Both the position numbers and the translations under genes were made by a program. Of a DNA stretch of 64,000 nucleotides, positions 7,880 through 17,205 are shown piece by piece. The number at the start of each line of letters is the position of its first letter. The stretch's first letter is position 1. This DNA is from an uncultured Clostridia bacterium (GTDB taxonomy: Bacteria > Bacillota > Clostridia > Oscillospirales > Butyricicoccaceae): NCBI GenBank assembly GCA_910589115.1, contig CAJUSB010000002.1, positions 18,661-82,660 of the forward strand. The letters run 5' to 3'. The notes beneath the pieces were generated by a model. That model had not been told where the DNA came from. It did no database searches and saw only the letters and a program-made list of their open reading frames with translations.

Positions 7880-8113
7880 TTGCCGCAGATAACCACCCGC
7901 CCCGCCGTCGTTCTGGCGGGGCGGGCACAGCGCGGCAGCAACGGCAGCCGTACCAGTCCCGCCCGCAGGCGAAAAAAGGGGTCCAGGGGAACGAGTTCCC
8001 CTGGCGCTGTCCGCGTAGGACCGCACGCCGCGCAGGCGAAGGAAACGGCAAGATTTAATGCTCGCGAGTATAATAGACCGGCCCGCCCGCTTTGGGGCAG
8101 GCCGGTCTATTAT
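7880..8113. repeat. Composite intergenic repeat with two covarying hairpins
   Basis: Hairpin one: CCCGCCCCGCC (7896-7906), 8-nt loop GTCGTTCT, GGCGGGGCGGG (7915-7925). Then inverted copies of the GCCCGCAGGCG and CCAGGGGAACGAGTTCCCCTGG modules, and the TACTCGCGAGC module on the minus strand. Hairpin two: TAATAGACCGGCC with GGCCGGTCTATTA (8071-8113). From 8114 to 8450 the DNA becomes AT-rich and shows no gene. Confidence 0.85.
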
Positions 8114-8450
8114 TATCGGGAACCACGCAAAGCATCCGGCGCTCCCGGCCAACGGGCAAACCGACACAGCCGCAGCCGATTCCTATAGAAAAATTAAACG
8201 ATTTCTGCATTATATTTTTGTGCAGCTTGACACACTCCATAAACAGCCCTCTGAACAGAATAAATTTTGGAAATTGCTGAAAATCGGACGAATTTGGTTA
8301 ATAAATGGGAACAAACAGGTTACAAAGCCGTTACAGAGGCACTTTTCCGCTGTTTAGACAGAACTCCAAGAAGAACAGTTTGTTGTTCAAAAAAACGGTG
8401 ATTTTATCTGGAAATGACCGATTTTTTGGATAGAAAAATTAGAGGACTGC

Positions 8451-8479
8451 TTGCATTTTTCCGTTTCTTCCTGTATAAT
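8451..8479 (+). promoter_or_regulatory. Promoter at the head of the dcw cluster
   Basis: TTGCAT (8451-8456), a 17-nt spacer and TATAAT (8474-8479), about 150 bases before rsmH. Clustered TGGG boxes for MraZ were looked for between 8116 and 8631 and not seen. Confidence 0.75.
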
Positions 8480-8631
8480 AAATGCAGAACAGGTTGTCCC
8501 ACAATTTGGCACACCCGCTTTCCCGGCAGAGATACAGCCCCTGCACCGGGCAGAACGGCAGCTGCTGTTCCTGCAATCTTTAATGTTCCTTATTTTGATT
8601 TTGTGTTCCCCTTGTACTTAATCTTTGTCTT

Positions 8632-9570
8632 ATGGATCAGAAATTTTATCACATTTCCATCTTGCCGGAGGCGTGTCTTGACGCCCTCCGCATCTCACCA
8701 AACGGCGTCTATGTTGACGCCACCTTGGGCGGTGCAGGGCATTCGCTCCGCATTGCCAGCCGGTTGACCACCGGCAGATTGATTTGCATTGACCGCGATG
8801 ACGAAGCCATTCAGAATGCGTACACGCGCCTTGCCCCGGTATGGGACCGCGTAACCATCGTGAAAAGCGACTTTCGCGAGATTGACCGTGTGCTCGCCGG
8901 ACAGGCCCTGCCCGGCGCCGACGGCATCCTCTTTGACCTCGGCGTTTCTTCCCCCCAGCTCGACCATGCCGAACGTGGTTTTTCCTATATGCAGGATGCC
9001 CCGCTCGACATGCGTATGGATCAGCAGCAGGCCCTCACCGCCTATGACGTTGTCAACAGCTGGAGCCGTGAGGAACTGCGCCGCATCCTTTTTGAGTATG
9101 GTGAGGAACGTTACGCCCCCCTGATTGCCGCCGCGATTGAACGGGAACGCGCAGCATCCCCCATCCGCAGCACACTTGCGCTTGCCGAGCTGATCCGCAG
9201 TGCAATGCCTGCAAAGGCCCTGCGCGAAAAGCAGCATCCTGCAAAGCGGAGTTTTCAGGCCATCCGTATCGCTGTCAATGATGAGCTTTCCGCCCTGCGG
9301 GAGGCAATGGACAAGGCGATCGACGCCCTGAACCCTGGCGGCCGCCTTGCTGTCATCACCTTCCATTCACTGGAGGACCGTATTGTAAAAACCGCTTTCC
9401 AGGCAGCTGCAAAGGGCTGTACCTGTCCCAAGGACTTCCCTGTCTGTGTCTGCGGCCAGAAACCGAAGGTTCGCCTGCCCTGCCGCAGGCCTGTCCTGCC
9501 GGATGCGCAGGAAATTATGGACAACCCTCGCGCCCGCAGCGCAAAGCTGCGTATATGCGAACGGGTTTGA
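8632..9570 (+). CDS. rsmH: 16S rRNA (cytosine1402-N4)-methyltransferase
   Basis: Protein of 312 aa, full length for RsmH (MraW). It transfers a methyl group from S-adenosylmethionine to N4 of C1402 in the 16S rRNA decoding centre. Family features are HISILPEACLDAL at the start, the SAM-binding VDATLGGAGHS, FDLGVSSPQLD, and the C-terminal FHSLEDRIVK and RARSAKLR. It opens the dcw cluster, normally the second gene after mraZ, which is missing here. No good ribosome site precedes the ATG; the family start nevertheless fits. Confidence 0.96.
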   Translation: MDQKFYHISILPEACLDALRISPNGVYVDATLGGAGHSLRIASRLTTGRLICIDRDDEAIQNAYTRLAPVWDRVTIVKSDFREIDRVLAGQALPGADGILFDLGVSSPQLDHAERGFSYMQDAPLDMRMDQQQALTAYDVVNSWSREELRRILFEYGEERYAPLIAAAIERERAASPIRSTLALAELIRSAMPAKALREKQHPAKRSFQAIRIAVNDELSALREAMDKAIDALNPGGRLAVITFHSLEDRIVKTAFQAAAKGCTCPKDFPVCVCGQKPKVRLPCRRPVLPDAQEIMDNPRARSAKLRICERV

Positions 9571-9634
9571 CCCCTGCATGGACAGGCGAACCTTCCCCCT
9601 ATGGCATTTTTCATTCCAAAAGGAGACGAAATCT

Positions 9635-10153
9635 ATGGCGTACTACGCAAGCCGCGAGAGCGTAGCTTACAATTACGACGAAATGATGTCCCATTTCAGC
9701 CGCACCCCTCCCGCTCCCGAGCCGGAACCCGCACCGCATCCCCAGCTTCAGGCCATCCCGGGTGGGAAGGCCCGCACGAACACCAATCCCCTTTTCCAGC
9801 CCAAGACCTTCCTGACCCTTATGCTGGTCCTCCTGACCGCCGGGGTCGTCTTGTACAGCTATATGCTGGTCGCACAGTTGACCAGCGATGTAGCGTCCAA
9901 ACGTATTGAGCTCGACGAGCTCCGTGCAATCAACACTGCCCTGCTCACCAAGCAGGAATATGAACTCAGCGATGAGACCATCGAAGAATATGCGCAGCAG
10001 TCCGGTATGTTCAAGCTGGATAACAGCCAGGTCGAATGGTTTGAAATGTCAAACCCGGACAAGGTCGAAATTGCCGGCTCCGGTACCGGCATCACCGGCG
10101 TGCTCGGCCGGCTGATGCAGAGCTTCAATGCAACGATGGCATATCTGAACTGA
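9635..10153 (+). CDS. ftsL: Cell division protein FtsL
   Basis: Protein of 172 aa. It has a cytoplasmic N-terminus rich in proline, one membrane segment (FLTLMLVLLTAGVVLYSYML) and an extracytoplasmic helix with heptad-like spacing, ending in GMFKLDNSQVEWFEM, as in septum-formation FtsL/DivIC proteins. FtsL joins FtsB/DivIC and FtsQ in the divisome. Position between rsmH and ftsI supports the call. The start at 9635 has an AAAAGGAGA ribosome site; the longer open frame overlaps rsmH and is unlikely. Confidence 0.85.
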   Translation: MAYYASRESVAYNYDEMMSHFSRTPPAPEPEPAPHPQLQAIPGGKARTNTNPLFQPKTFLTLMLVLLTAGVVLYSYMLVAQLTSDVASKRIELDELRAINTALLTKQEYELSDETIEEYAQQSGMFKLDNSQVEWFEMSNPDKVEIAGSGTGITGVLGRLMQSFNATMAYLN

Positions 10154-10261
10154 GTGCGAATATGTATAGTATGACGGGAGTGAGAGGTTTTACAAACTTC
10201 TGCTCCCGCCTTTTGTAAACAGCAGCAGACCTGTTCGGAACGCTGAATGTGCCGAATATGT

Positions 10262-10318
10262 AGAGACTATCTCAAAATAAGACGTGCGCAGGCTGCGCCG
10301 TCAGATTTTTCGTCAGGC
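10262..10318 (+). repeat. 57-bp copy of the MITE-like element
   Basis: Matches 63432-63488 with two mismatches: AGAGACTATC, then CAAAAT, then GACGTGCGCAGGCTGCGCCG. The right terminal repeat is not seen, so this copy is truncated or decayed. It lies in the ftsL-ftsI gap and may alter transcription of ftsI. Confidence 0.9.
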
Positions 10319-10391
10319 GAAAGCGCTTGGCAGACGGTGCGCCGATGGTTTCCGGGCAGGCCGGGCAGAAACGGAGGCGTTTATCTGAATT

Positions 10392-12851
10392 ATGGCAGGT
10401 ATGAACAGCAACTCACCCAACGGCCGTATGCGCAGCCGCATCGCCGTACTGATCCTGCTCATGTGCGGCGTATGCTTTTCCGCAGTTTTTGTGCGGTTAT
10501 TCTATATGCAGGTATTAAAATATGAATTTTACACTTCCAAGGCGCGGCAATATCAGACGCGGGATACGATTGTTGCCCCCAGCCGCGGCACCATTTACGA
10601 CCGTAATATGAACAAGCTCGCCGAATCGGCGGCTACCGAACGGATTTCTGTAAACCCCAACGACGTTTACAAAAAAAGCCGCGAGCTGAACGAAAACGAA
10701 CAGCGTGAAAATGTTGCCCGGATGCTGGCCGAAACGCTCGGCCTCAACTATGAAACTGTGCTCCAGCAGGTAAGCGACACGACCAAACAGTCTAAGGATA
10801 TCAAATCCCGCGTTGACCAGGACACCTGCAACACCATCCGCCAGTGGATGGTGGAGAACGGCAGCTATGGTATCAACTTTACACCGGACACGCGGCGGTA
10901 CTATATTAACGGTGCATTTGCTGCGCAGGTGCTCGGCATGACAGACGGCGACGGCGTTGGCTCCTATGGCATTGAGGCCTCCTGCAACGCCGAGCTGACA
11001 GGCAAACCCGGACGGCTGGTACGTGCGGAGAACGCGCGCAACAGCGAAATGCCTTTTGATAATGACCAGTATGTTCCGGCTGAGAATGGCAATTCCATCG
11101 TGCTGACCATTGACGAAACCATCCAGTCAATTCTGGAAAACCACCTGGAAACCGCACTGGCTGACAATCCCTACGCCCGCGACGGCGTGGAAGGGATCGT
11201 CATGAATCCCAAAACCGGCGAAATCTATGCAATGGCCAGTATGCCGGACTATGACCCCAACGAACCTTACACACTGACCGGCATTTACTACAACGAGGAA
11301 AAGCGCCAGATCGAAGAGCTGATGGAAACCTATCAGCCTGACGTCCCCTTTGAAATTACGGATGAATACTACATTTATGGTCGTTCCGCCGGATTTGTGA
11401 ACCTTCCGAATCAGGATATGGAACTTCCCGACAGGACGCGTCCTGTCACCGACAACAAGACCGGGAAAGTCATTGGCCAGCGCCCGTCCACACTGATTGA
11501 GGAGATTCGCGACTGCCGTTCGCGGCAGCTGATCCAGATGTGGACCAACCACACGATTGCTTCCGCGCAGGAGCCTGGTTCAACCTTTAAGCTGATGACC
11601 GTTTCTGCCGGGCTTGAGAGCGGATCGATTGCTGCCACCACGCCTTTCTACTGTTCAGGTGAGCGCACGGTTACCGGCCAGACCATCCATTGCTGGCGGC
11701 GTATCGGGCACGGCGCGGAGGACACCATGCAAGCGCTGATGAATTCCTGCAACCCAGCCATGATTGAAATCGGATTTAAGACCGGCGCAAACACTTTCTA
11801 TGAATATATGAAAGCATACGGGCTGCTGGAAAAAACCGGCATCGACCTGCCGGGCGAAAGCAAAGGCTTTTTCTATCGGGGCGGCCTTTCAGAATTCAAA
11901 TCTTCGGATACCAACTTGCCGGTCGCAACATTTGGCCAGCGATTTAATGTCACTTCACTCCAGATGGCGTCTATGATTGCTGCTGTTGTGGATGACGGCA
12001 AGCTGAAAACGCCTTACATTGTAAAAGAGGTCCTCTATCCTGACGGCTCGGTCAAATCGACAACCCAGACCGAGGTCAAGCGGCAGGTAATCTCGAAGGA
12101 AACCTCTGCATTCATGCGTGAGGCCATGTACCAGACGGTTTACAACGGCACGGCAACCAACGCCTATGTAGCAGGCTACAACGTAGGCGGCAAGACGGCG
12201 ACTGCTGAAATCCCGCGGGAAAAGCATGATATGGAGGACCGCTACAATGCGGGTATTACCGCAGTGGCCCCCATTGAGGACCCACAGATCCTTGTCTATA
12301 TTGTTGTGAAGGATATTCCTAAAAGCATTGACCATGGCGGCGGCAAGGTTGCAGCACCGATTGCGGCGCGTGTCGTGGCGGACGTGATGCCTTATCTGGG
12401 CATTGAGCCGGTCTATTCCAGTGAAGAGAGCGCTCGTGCTGAGCACACGGTGCCCAACATGGTCGGCATGACGGAGGCTGAAGCCGAGCGGGCACTGAGC
12501 GAAGTCGGCATGGAATACCGCGTGCGCGGCAAGGTCGAGAGTGAAACCATCACGGACCAGATTCCGGCGGCGGGCACCAAGCTCCAGGGCAAGAGCCGCG
12601 TTATCCTGTACATGGGCGGCGAGCAGAGCGGCGAAGAAGTCCCGGTCCCCAACCTGAACGGCTTAACGCCGCAGGAATGCCGCGACCTGCTCCAATCACG
12701 CGGGCTGTACATGAAGCGGATGGGCATCCCGAACAAGAACACGAGCCAGGGCACCCGCCCGCTCCGCCAGTACCCGGAATCGGGCACGATGGTCGCGGAG
12801 GGGACGGTCGTTACCGTCGAATTCATCAACACCACCAACATTGGCGACTAA
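10392..12851 (+). CDS. ftsI: Class B penicillin-binding protein with two PASTA domains (FtsI/SpoVD type)
   Basis: Protein of 819 aa. It is a septal peptidoglycan transpeptidase anchored by one N-terminal membrane segment (about residues 16-38). The PBP dimerisation domain follows (SRGTIYDRN near 57). The catalytic motifs are STFK (397-400), SCN (452-454) and KTA (601-603); the third is KTG in most relatives, so the Gly-to-Ala change is unusual. Two PASTA domains (about 685-815) suggest binding of peptidoglycan or muropeptides. With one such gene in the cluster it could be FtsI/PBP2B or the sporulation paralogue SpoVD; position beside ftsL favours FtsI. The GGAGG is 14 nt from the ATG, an untypically long distance. 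Confidence 0.9.
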   Translation: MAGMNSNSPNGRMRSRIAVLILLMCGVCFSAVFVRLFYMQVLKYEFYTSKARQYQTRDTIVAPSRGTIYDRNMNKLAESAATERISVNPNDVYKKSRELNENEQRENVARMLAETLGLNYETVLQQVSDTTKQSKDIKSRVDQDTCNTIRQWMVENGSYGINFTPDTRRYYINGAFAAQVLGMTDGDGVGSYGIEASCNAELTGKPGRLVRAENARNSEMPFDNDQYVPAENGNSIVLTIDETIQSILENHLETALADNPYARDGVEGIVMNPKTGEIYAMASMPDYDPNEPYTLTGIYYNEEKRQIEELMETYQPDVPFEITDEYYIYGRSAGFVNLPNQDMELPDRTRPVTDNKTGKVIGQRPSTLIEEIRDCRSRQLIQMWTNHTIASAQEPGSTFKLMTVSAGLESGSIAATTPFYCSGERTVTGQTIHCWRRIGHGAEDTMQALMNSCNPAMIEIGFKTGANTFYEYMKAYGLLEKTGIDLPGESKGFFYRGGLSEFKSSDTNLPVATFGQRFNVTSLQMASMIAAVVDDGKLKTPYIVKEVLYPDGSVKSTTQTEVKRQVISKETSAFMREAMYQTVYNGTATNAYVAGYNVGGKTATAEIPREKHDMEDRYNAGITAVAPIEDPQILVYIVVKDIPKSIDHGGGKVAAPIAARVVADVMPYLGIEPVYSSEESARAEHTVPNMVGMTEAEAERALSEVGMEYRVRGKVESETITDQIPAAGTKLQGKSRVILYMGGEQSGEEVPVPNLNGLTPQECRDLLQSRGLYMKRMGIPNKNTSQGTRPLRQYPESGTMVAEGTVVTVEFINTTNIGD

Positions 12852-12854
12852 GGC

Positions 12855-13021
12855 CGTTAGCGGCCCTGTGCGGGCGGCACCAGAGGGCTCTGCCCTCTGG
12901 ACTCCCGCAATTTTTTCGAGAAAAAATTGAGTAAAAGCTTTCTTTCCGCTGCGGCGGGGAAAGGGTGCGGATTTTTCGTTTGTGCGTACTGCCCGGCCCG
13001 CCAAAAGGACGGCGGGCCGGG
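12855..13021 (+). repeat. Composite intergenic repeat, nearly complete copy
   Basis: Order: CCAGAGGGC-TCT-GCCCTCTGG module, AT palindrome CAATTTTTTC-GA-GAAAAAATTG (12908-12929), the TCCGCTGCGGCGGGGAAAGG segment, and hairpin CCCGGCCCGCC - AAAAGGAC - GGCGGGCCGGG (12992-13021). It fills the ftsI-murE gap and contains no gene. Confidence 0.9.
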
Positions 13022-13105
13022 TGGGTAGATTTTGCGTAATGGCTTTGAGGTATCCAAATGACAGCGCTGATTCTCTGATATGATTTACAGGAAGGAATGA
13101 TAAAA

Positions 13106-14542
13106 ATGAAATTATCTGAACTTTTAGAGGGTATCCCGTTTATTGATTGTTCGGCGGATCTTGATACGGAAATCGCCGAAGTACGTTACGATTCCCGTGC
13201 CGTTCAGCCTGGTGATTTATTCGTTGCGATCCGGGGCTTTGAAACGGACGGTCACCGTTATATTGCCTCTGCGCTTGCGCAGGGGGCTGCTGCCGTGGTC
13301 TGTGAGGAAAGCTCGGGGCGCATCCCTGCCGTTGTCGTCCGGGATTCCCGCGCGGCGCTGGCGCGTATCGGCATTAACCGCTATCAGCATCCGGCAGATG
13401 CTATGACCATGATCGGTGTTACCGGCACCAACGGCAAGACCTCTACCACCTATTTTATCAAGGCGATTCTGGAGGCCAGCGGCGCCAAGGTCGGCCTGAT
13501 TGGCACGAATCACAACCTGATTGGGGATGAGGTGCTTGAGACCGAGCGCACTACGCCGGAATCCTATGAATTGCAGGCGCTTTTCGCCAGAATGCGGGAT
13601 GCTGGCTGTACCCATGTTGTGATGGAGGTTTCTTCTCATGCGCTTGCATTAAAACGGGTTTATGGAATCCGTTTTCAGGCCGCGCTTTTCACCAATCTGA
13701 CACAGGATCATTTGGATTTCCATGGGACAATGGAGGAATACAGGAAGGCAAAAGCACTGCTTTTTTCACAATCTACACACGGGGTCGTCAATCTCGATGA
13801 CCCGGCGGCAAACAAAATGCTTGCCGATGCAAAATGTCCTGTGACCACCTTTTCTGCCCATACGGCAGAGGCTGACCTTTATGCAGAGGATATTCGGCTC
13901 TGTGCCGAAGGGGTACAATTTACCGTCGTTGCGGCGGAGGAACGTGCAGAGGCTGCTTTGCAAATCCCTGGCGGCTTTACTGTGCTCAATGCGCTGGGTG
14001 CGCTTGAGGTCTGCCGCTCGCTGGGGCTCCCGCTCGCTGGAGCTGTGGAGGCTCTGCGTACCGTTCCCGGTGTGAAGGGCCGTATTGAGGTCGTGCCTAC
14101 GCCTACAGACTACACGGTATTGATTGATTACGCGCATTCCCCTGACGGCATTGAGAATGTATTGACGGCTGTGCGCGGCTTTGCAAAGGGCCGCGTCATT
14201 GCACTCTTTGGCTGCGGCGGCGACCGCGACAAAACCAAGCGTCCCAAAATGGGGGCCGCTGCTGACCGGCTGGCGGATTACTGTATTGTGACATCCGACA
14301 ACCCCCGCACGGAAGACCCGGATGCAATCATAGAAGATATCCTCACCGGTATGGGGGATACCCCGCGCACGGTCATTACCAGCCGCCCGGAGGCCATCCG
14401 CTTTGCGTTAGAGTTGGCGCAGGCGGGGGATGTCATTGTTCTTATGGGCAAAGGGCACGAAACCTATCAGGAAATCAACCATGTAAAGCGGCATTTGGAC
14501 GAAAGGGAAGAGGTCGCAAAATATTTTAACAAAAATGGCTGA
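13106..14542 (+). CDS. murE: UDP-MurNAc-L-Ala-D-Glu:meso-diaminopimelate ligase
   Basis: Protein of 478 aa. It adds the third residue of the peptidoglycan stem peptide using ATP. The P-loop is GVTGTNGKTST with Lys111. The motif DNPR (398-401) is the signature of enzymes that add meso-diaminopimelate rather than lysine, so the cell wall is probably of the mDAP type. The ATG at 13106 was chosen over 13097 because the AAGGA site is 9 nt from it but touches the earlier codon. First of the run of Mur genes. Confidence 0.95.
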   Translation: MKLSELLEGIPFIDCSADLDTEIAEVRYDSRAVQPGDLFVAIRGFETDGHRYIASALAQGAAAVVCEESSGRIPAVVVRDSRAALARIGINRYQHPADAMTMIGVTGTNGKTSTTYFIKAILEASGAKVGLIGTNHNLIGDEVLETERTTPESYELQALFARMRDAGCTHVVMEVSSHALALKRVYGIRFQAALFTNLTQDHLDFHGTMEEYRKAKALLFSQSTHGVVNLDDPAANKMLADAKCPVTTFSAHTAEADLYAEDIRLCAEGVQFTVVAAEERAEAALQIPGGFTVLNALGALEVCRSLGLPLAGAVEALRTVPGVKGRIEVVPTPTDYTVLIDYAHSPDGIENVLTAVRGFAKGRVIALFGCGGDRDKTKRPKMGAAADRLADYCIVTSDNPRTEDPDAIIEDILTGMGDTPRTVITSRPEAIRFALELAQAGDVIVLMGKGHETYQEINHVKRHLDEREEVAKYFNKNG

Positions 14543-14594
14543 AAACATGCTATAATTGGAGGAGGCCTGCGCCCTGTGCGCCCGGCTTCCCGGA

Positions 14595-15971
14595 ATGGAA
14601 GTGCATACTTTGGAAAAAACAACATTACAGGAAATCGCGGGCTGGGTTTCCGGCACAGCCGCCGGGGAGGCCGTGATTACCTCCGTCTCTACCGATTCCC
14701 GCGCGATTCCGGAACGCTGTCTGTTTATCCCGCTCGTTGGGGATCGCTTCGACGCACACCGTTTTATTCCGCAGGCGATTGAAAATGGTGCGGCTGCCGT
14801 CCTCAGCCACCGGAAAGAGGAGACTTATCCAGTTCCGGCGGTCTATGTCGAGGATACCGCGCAGGCTCTGCTCGATCTTGCGGGCGGTTACAGGGCACAG
14901 TTCCCCTGTCCGGTCATTGCAATTACCGGCTCGGTCGGCAAAACGACTACCAAAGAATTGACTGCCGCCGTGCTCTCAGAAGGATTCCGGACGCTCAAAA
15001 CACCGGAAAATAAAAATAATACCATTGGTATGCCACAGGCTGCGCTCCGCATGGATGCCGGTACAGAGGCTGCTGTATTTGAAATGGGGATGAACCACTT
15101 CGGGGAAATCTCTAAAATGGCAGCTTGTGGGCAGCCTGATATCGCGGTCATCACCAACATCGGCACCAGCCATATTGGCAACCTTGGCTCACGTGAGGGC
15201 ATATGCAGGGCAAAGCTGGAAATCACGGAAGGGCTGGCCGAACGCGGCGGCTGTGCTGTACTGAATGCCGATGAGCCGCTGCTCTGGGACAAACGGGACA
15301 GCTTCAATTTCCCTGTGTTCTGGTTCGGTCTGGAAAACCGGCAGGCTGATTTCCGCGCCGAGCAGGTGCGTGAAACCGATTCCGGCATTGATTTCGACCT
15401 GTGCTGGAAACTGGCGCGTTACCCTGCGCACCTGAATCTGCCGGGACGGCACAATGTGATGAATGCGCTTGCCGCAGCAGCCGCTGGAAGCATTGTCGGG
15501 CTTGACCCTGAGCAGATTATTTCCGGGCTGGCGAAAACCGGCGGCGATGATACCCATGCGCGGGTCTATATGCGAAGCGGTTATCATATCTATGAAGATG
15601 TGTATAACGCCAGCCCGGATGCGATGCTTGCAGTATTGGAGGCTTTCGGGAAGCGCCCGGCTGAGCGGCGGTTCGCTGTACTTGGCGGAATGCTGGAGCT
15701 TGGGGCGCACGCCCGTGAGGGGCATTTCCAAACCGGGCTGGCAGCGGCAATGGCGGCGGATTTCCTCTTCCTTTATGGCCCTAATGCAGAGGATACGCGG
15801 GATGGGGCACTGTCGGGCGGGATGCCTGCGGAGTCGATCCACATCTTTGAAAGCCATGAACTGCTTGCCGCGGCCCTCCGGGAAGCGGCGCGGCCTGGTG
15901 ATGCGCTTCTTTTTAAGGGCAGCCATGCTATGGATATGGGGCGTGCCCTCCAGTTGTTTTTCGCGGAGTAA
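14595..15971 (+). CDS. murF: UDP-MurNAc-tripeptide:D-Ala-D-Ala ligase
   Basis: Protein of about 458 aa. It adds the D-Ala-D-Ala dipeptide and completes the cytoplasmic stem peptide. The N-terminal domain is followed by the P-loop GSVGKTTTKE, the ENKNNTIGMPQ segment and the GMNHFGEI motif typical of MurF. A TTG at 14556 could also be the start, but the GGAGGAGG site overlaps it. The ATG at 14595 gives the usual length yet has no clear ribosome site, so the exact start is uncertain. Confidence 0.93.
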   Translation: MEVHTLEKTTLQEIAGWVSGTAAGEAVITSVSTDSRAIPERCLFIPLVGDRFDAHRFIPQAIENGAAAVLSHRKEETYPVPAVYVEDTAQALLDLAGGYRAQFPCPVIAITGSVGKTTTKELTAAVLSEGFRTLKTPENKNNTIGMPQAALRMDAGTEAAVFEMGMNHFGEISKMAACGQPDIAVITNIGTSHIGNLGSREGICRAKLEITEGLAERGGCAVLNADEPLLWDKRDSFNFPVFWFGLENRQADFRAEQVRETDSGIDFDLCWKLARYPAHLNLPGRHNVMNALAAAAAGSIVGLDPEQIISGLAKTGGDDTHARVYMRSGYHIYEDVYNASPDAMLAVLEAFGKRPAERRFAVLGGMLELGAHAREGHFQTGLAAAMAADFLFLYGPNAEDTRDGALSGGMPAESIHIFESHELLAAALREAARPGDALLFKGSHAMDMGRALQLFFAE

Positions 15972-16165
15972 CCCGCATAAAAACGGATTGATTAGAGCTG
16001 TTCGGGAACTTGCGAAATGGCGGTAGGCAGTGCCAAACTGGTCCGGATGGCATTCGGACGATTCCTGAACCGGTCTACTGAAAAAAACGGTGCGCTGTAG
16101 GCGTACCGCCACCTTACCCGGCCCCGCATGGGGCAGGTTTTCTAAAAAGGGAGACGTAAAAAAAT

Positions 16166-17164
16166 ATGCGTACCATTTTATTTGCTTTTGCGCTCAGCTT
16201 TGTGGTGACTGCTGCAATCGGTCCCTCGGTCATCCACTGGCTGCGGAAAATGAAATTCGGCCAGAAAATCTTGGAGGACGGCCCGACCTGGCATATGAAA
16301 AAGCAGAATATCCCAACGATGGGCGGTTTTATGTTCATCATCGGCATTGCTGCTGCCATGCTGGTTTCTGGCGTGCTGACCGGTGCGTTCCGGGAGGGTT
16401 CTACCGCCGGAAGCACCGCACATTATTTCGCGGTTTTCGGATTGGCGCTGCTTTACGGGCTGGTCGGCTTTGTGGACGATCATGCGAAAATCAAGCATAA
16501 GGCCAACGCGGGCCTGACTGCCCTCCAAAAGCTGGTGCTGCAAATCGTTGTTGCTGCGGTATTTATTTCAACGCTCCGCTTGTTCGGGAACACGCTCCCG
16601 GAGGTCTGGATTCCTTTTGTGGATATCACTTTGGTGCTGCCTTGGCCGGTATTTGTGCTGTTTGCCTGCTTCGTCATTGTCGGCTGTGACAATGCGGTCA
16701 ATCTCACCGATGGAATTGATGGGCTGGCCGCCAGTGTCACGCTGCCAGTCGCTGTCTTCTTCGCGCTTGCCGCACAGCGGCAGGGCAACCTGGGCGCAAT
16801 GGTGTTTGCCGGTGCGCTTGCGGGTGGACTTCTGGGCTTCCTGATTTATAATTTTAACCCTGCAAAGGTCTTCATGGGGGATACCGGCTCGCTGTTCCTT
16901 GGCGGTGCGGTCGCCGGACTTGCATTTGCCTGCGATATGCCGGTGATACTGGTCTTAATTGGATTTATTTATATTTTGGAGACGGTTTCGGTGATTTTGC
17001 AGGTAGGGTATTTTAAGCTCACCCACGGTAAACGGCTGTTTAAGATGGCGCCCATCCACCACCATTTTGAAATGTGCGGCTGGAATGAAAAGCAGATTGT
17101 ACTCACAGCAACAGCACTGACAACGGTTTTCTGTGTACTCGCATGGTATGGGCTTGGTTATTAA
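16166..17164 (+). CDS. mraY: Phospho-MurNAc-pentapeptide transferase (lipid I synthase)
   Basis: Protein of 332 aa with about ten membrane helices. It transfers phospho-MurNAc-pentapeptide to undecaprenyl phosphate. Active-site motifs are DDHAKIKHKANAGL, NLTDGIDGLA and HHHFEMCGWNE. The AAAAGGGAGA ribosome site precedes the ATG. The murF-mraY gap (15972-16165) shows no gene. Normally murD follows, but here ftsW does. Confidence 0.97.
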   Translation: MRTILFAFALSFVVTAAIGPSVIHWLRKMKFGQKILEDGPTWHMKKQNIPTMGGFMFIIGIAAAMLVSGVLTGAFREGSTAGSTAHYFAVFGLALLYGLVGFVDDHAKIKHKANAGLTALQKLVLQIVVAAVFISTLRLFGNTLPEVWIPFVDITLVLPWPVFVLFACFVIVGCDNAVNLTDGIDGLAASVTLPVAVFFALAAQRQGNLGAMVFAGALAGGLLGFLIYNFNPAKVFMGDTGSLFLGGAVAGLAFACDMPVILVLIGFIYILETVSVILQVGYFKLTHGKRLFKMAPIHHHFEMCGWNEKQIVLTATALTTVFCVLAWYGLGY

Positions 17165-17205
17165 GATGAGGTTTTTTTCTCCGATCCGACAAGGGAGGTA
17201 TAAAC

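Noticed and set aside
8116..8631. A possible mraZ gene or MraZ binding boxes upstream of rsmH
   Set aside because: No open frame with MraZ features and no repeated TGGG boxes were found, only one ATGGGA.
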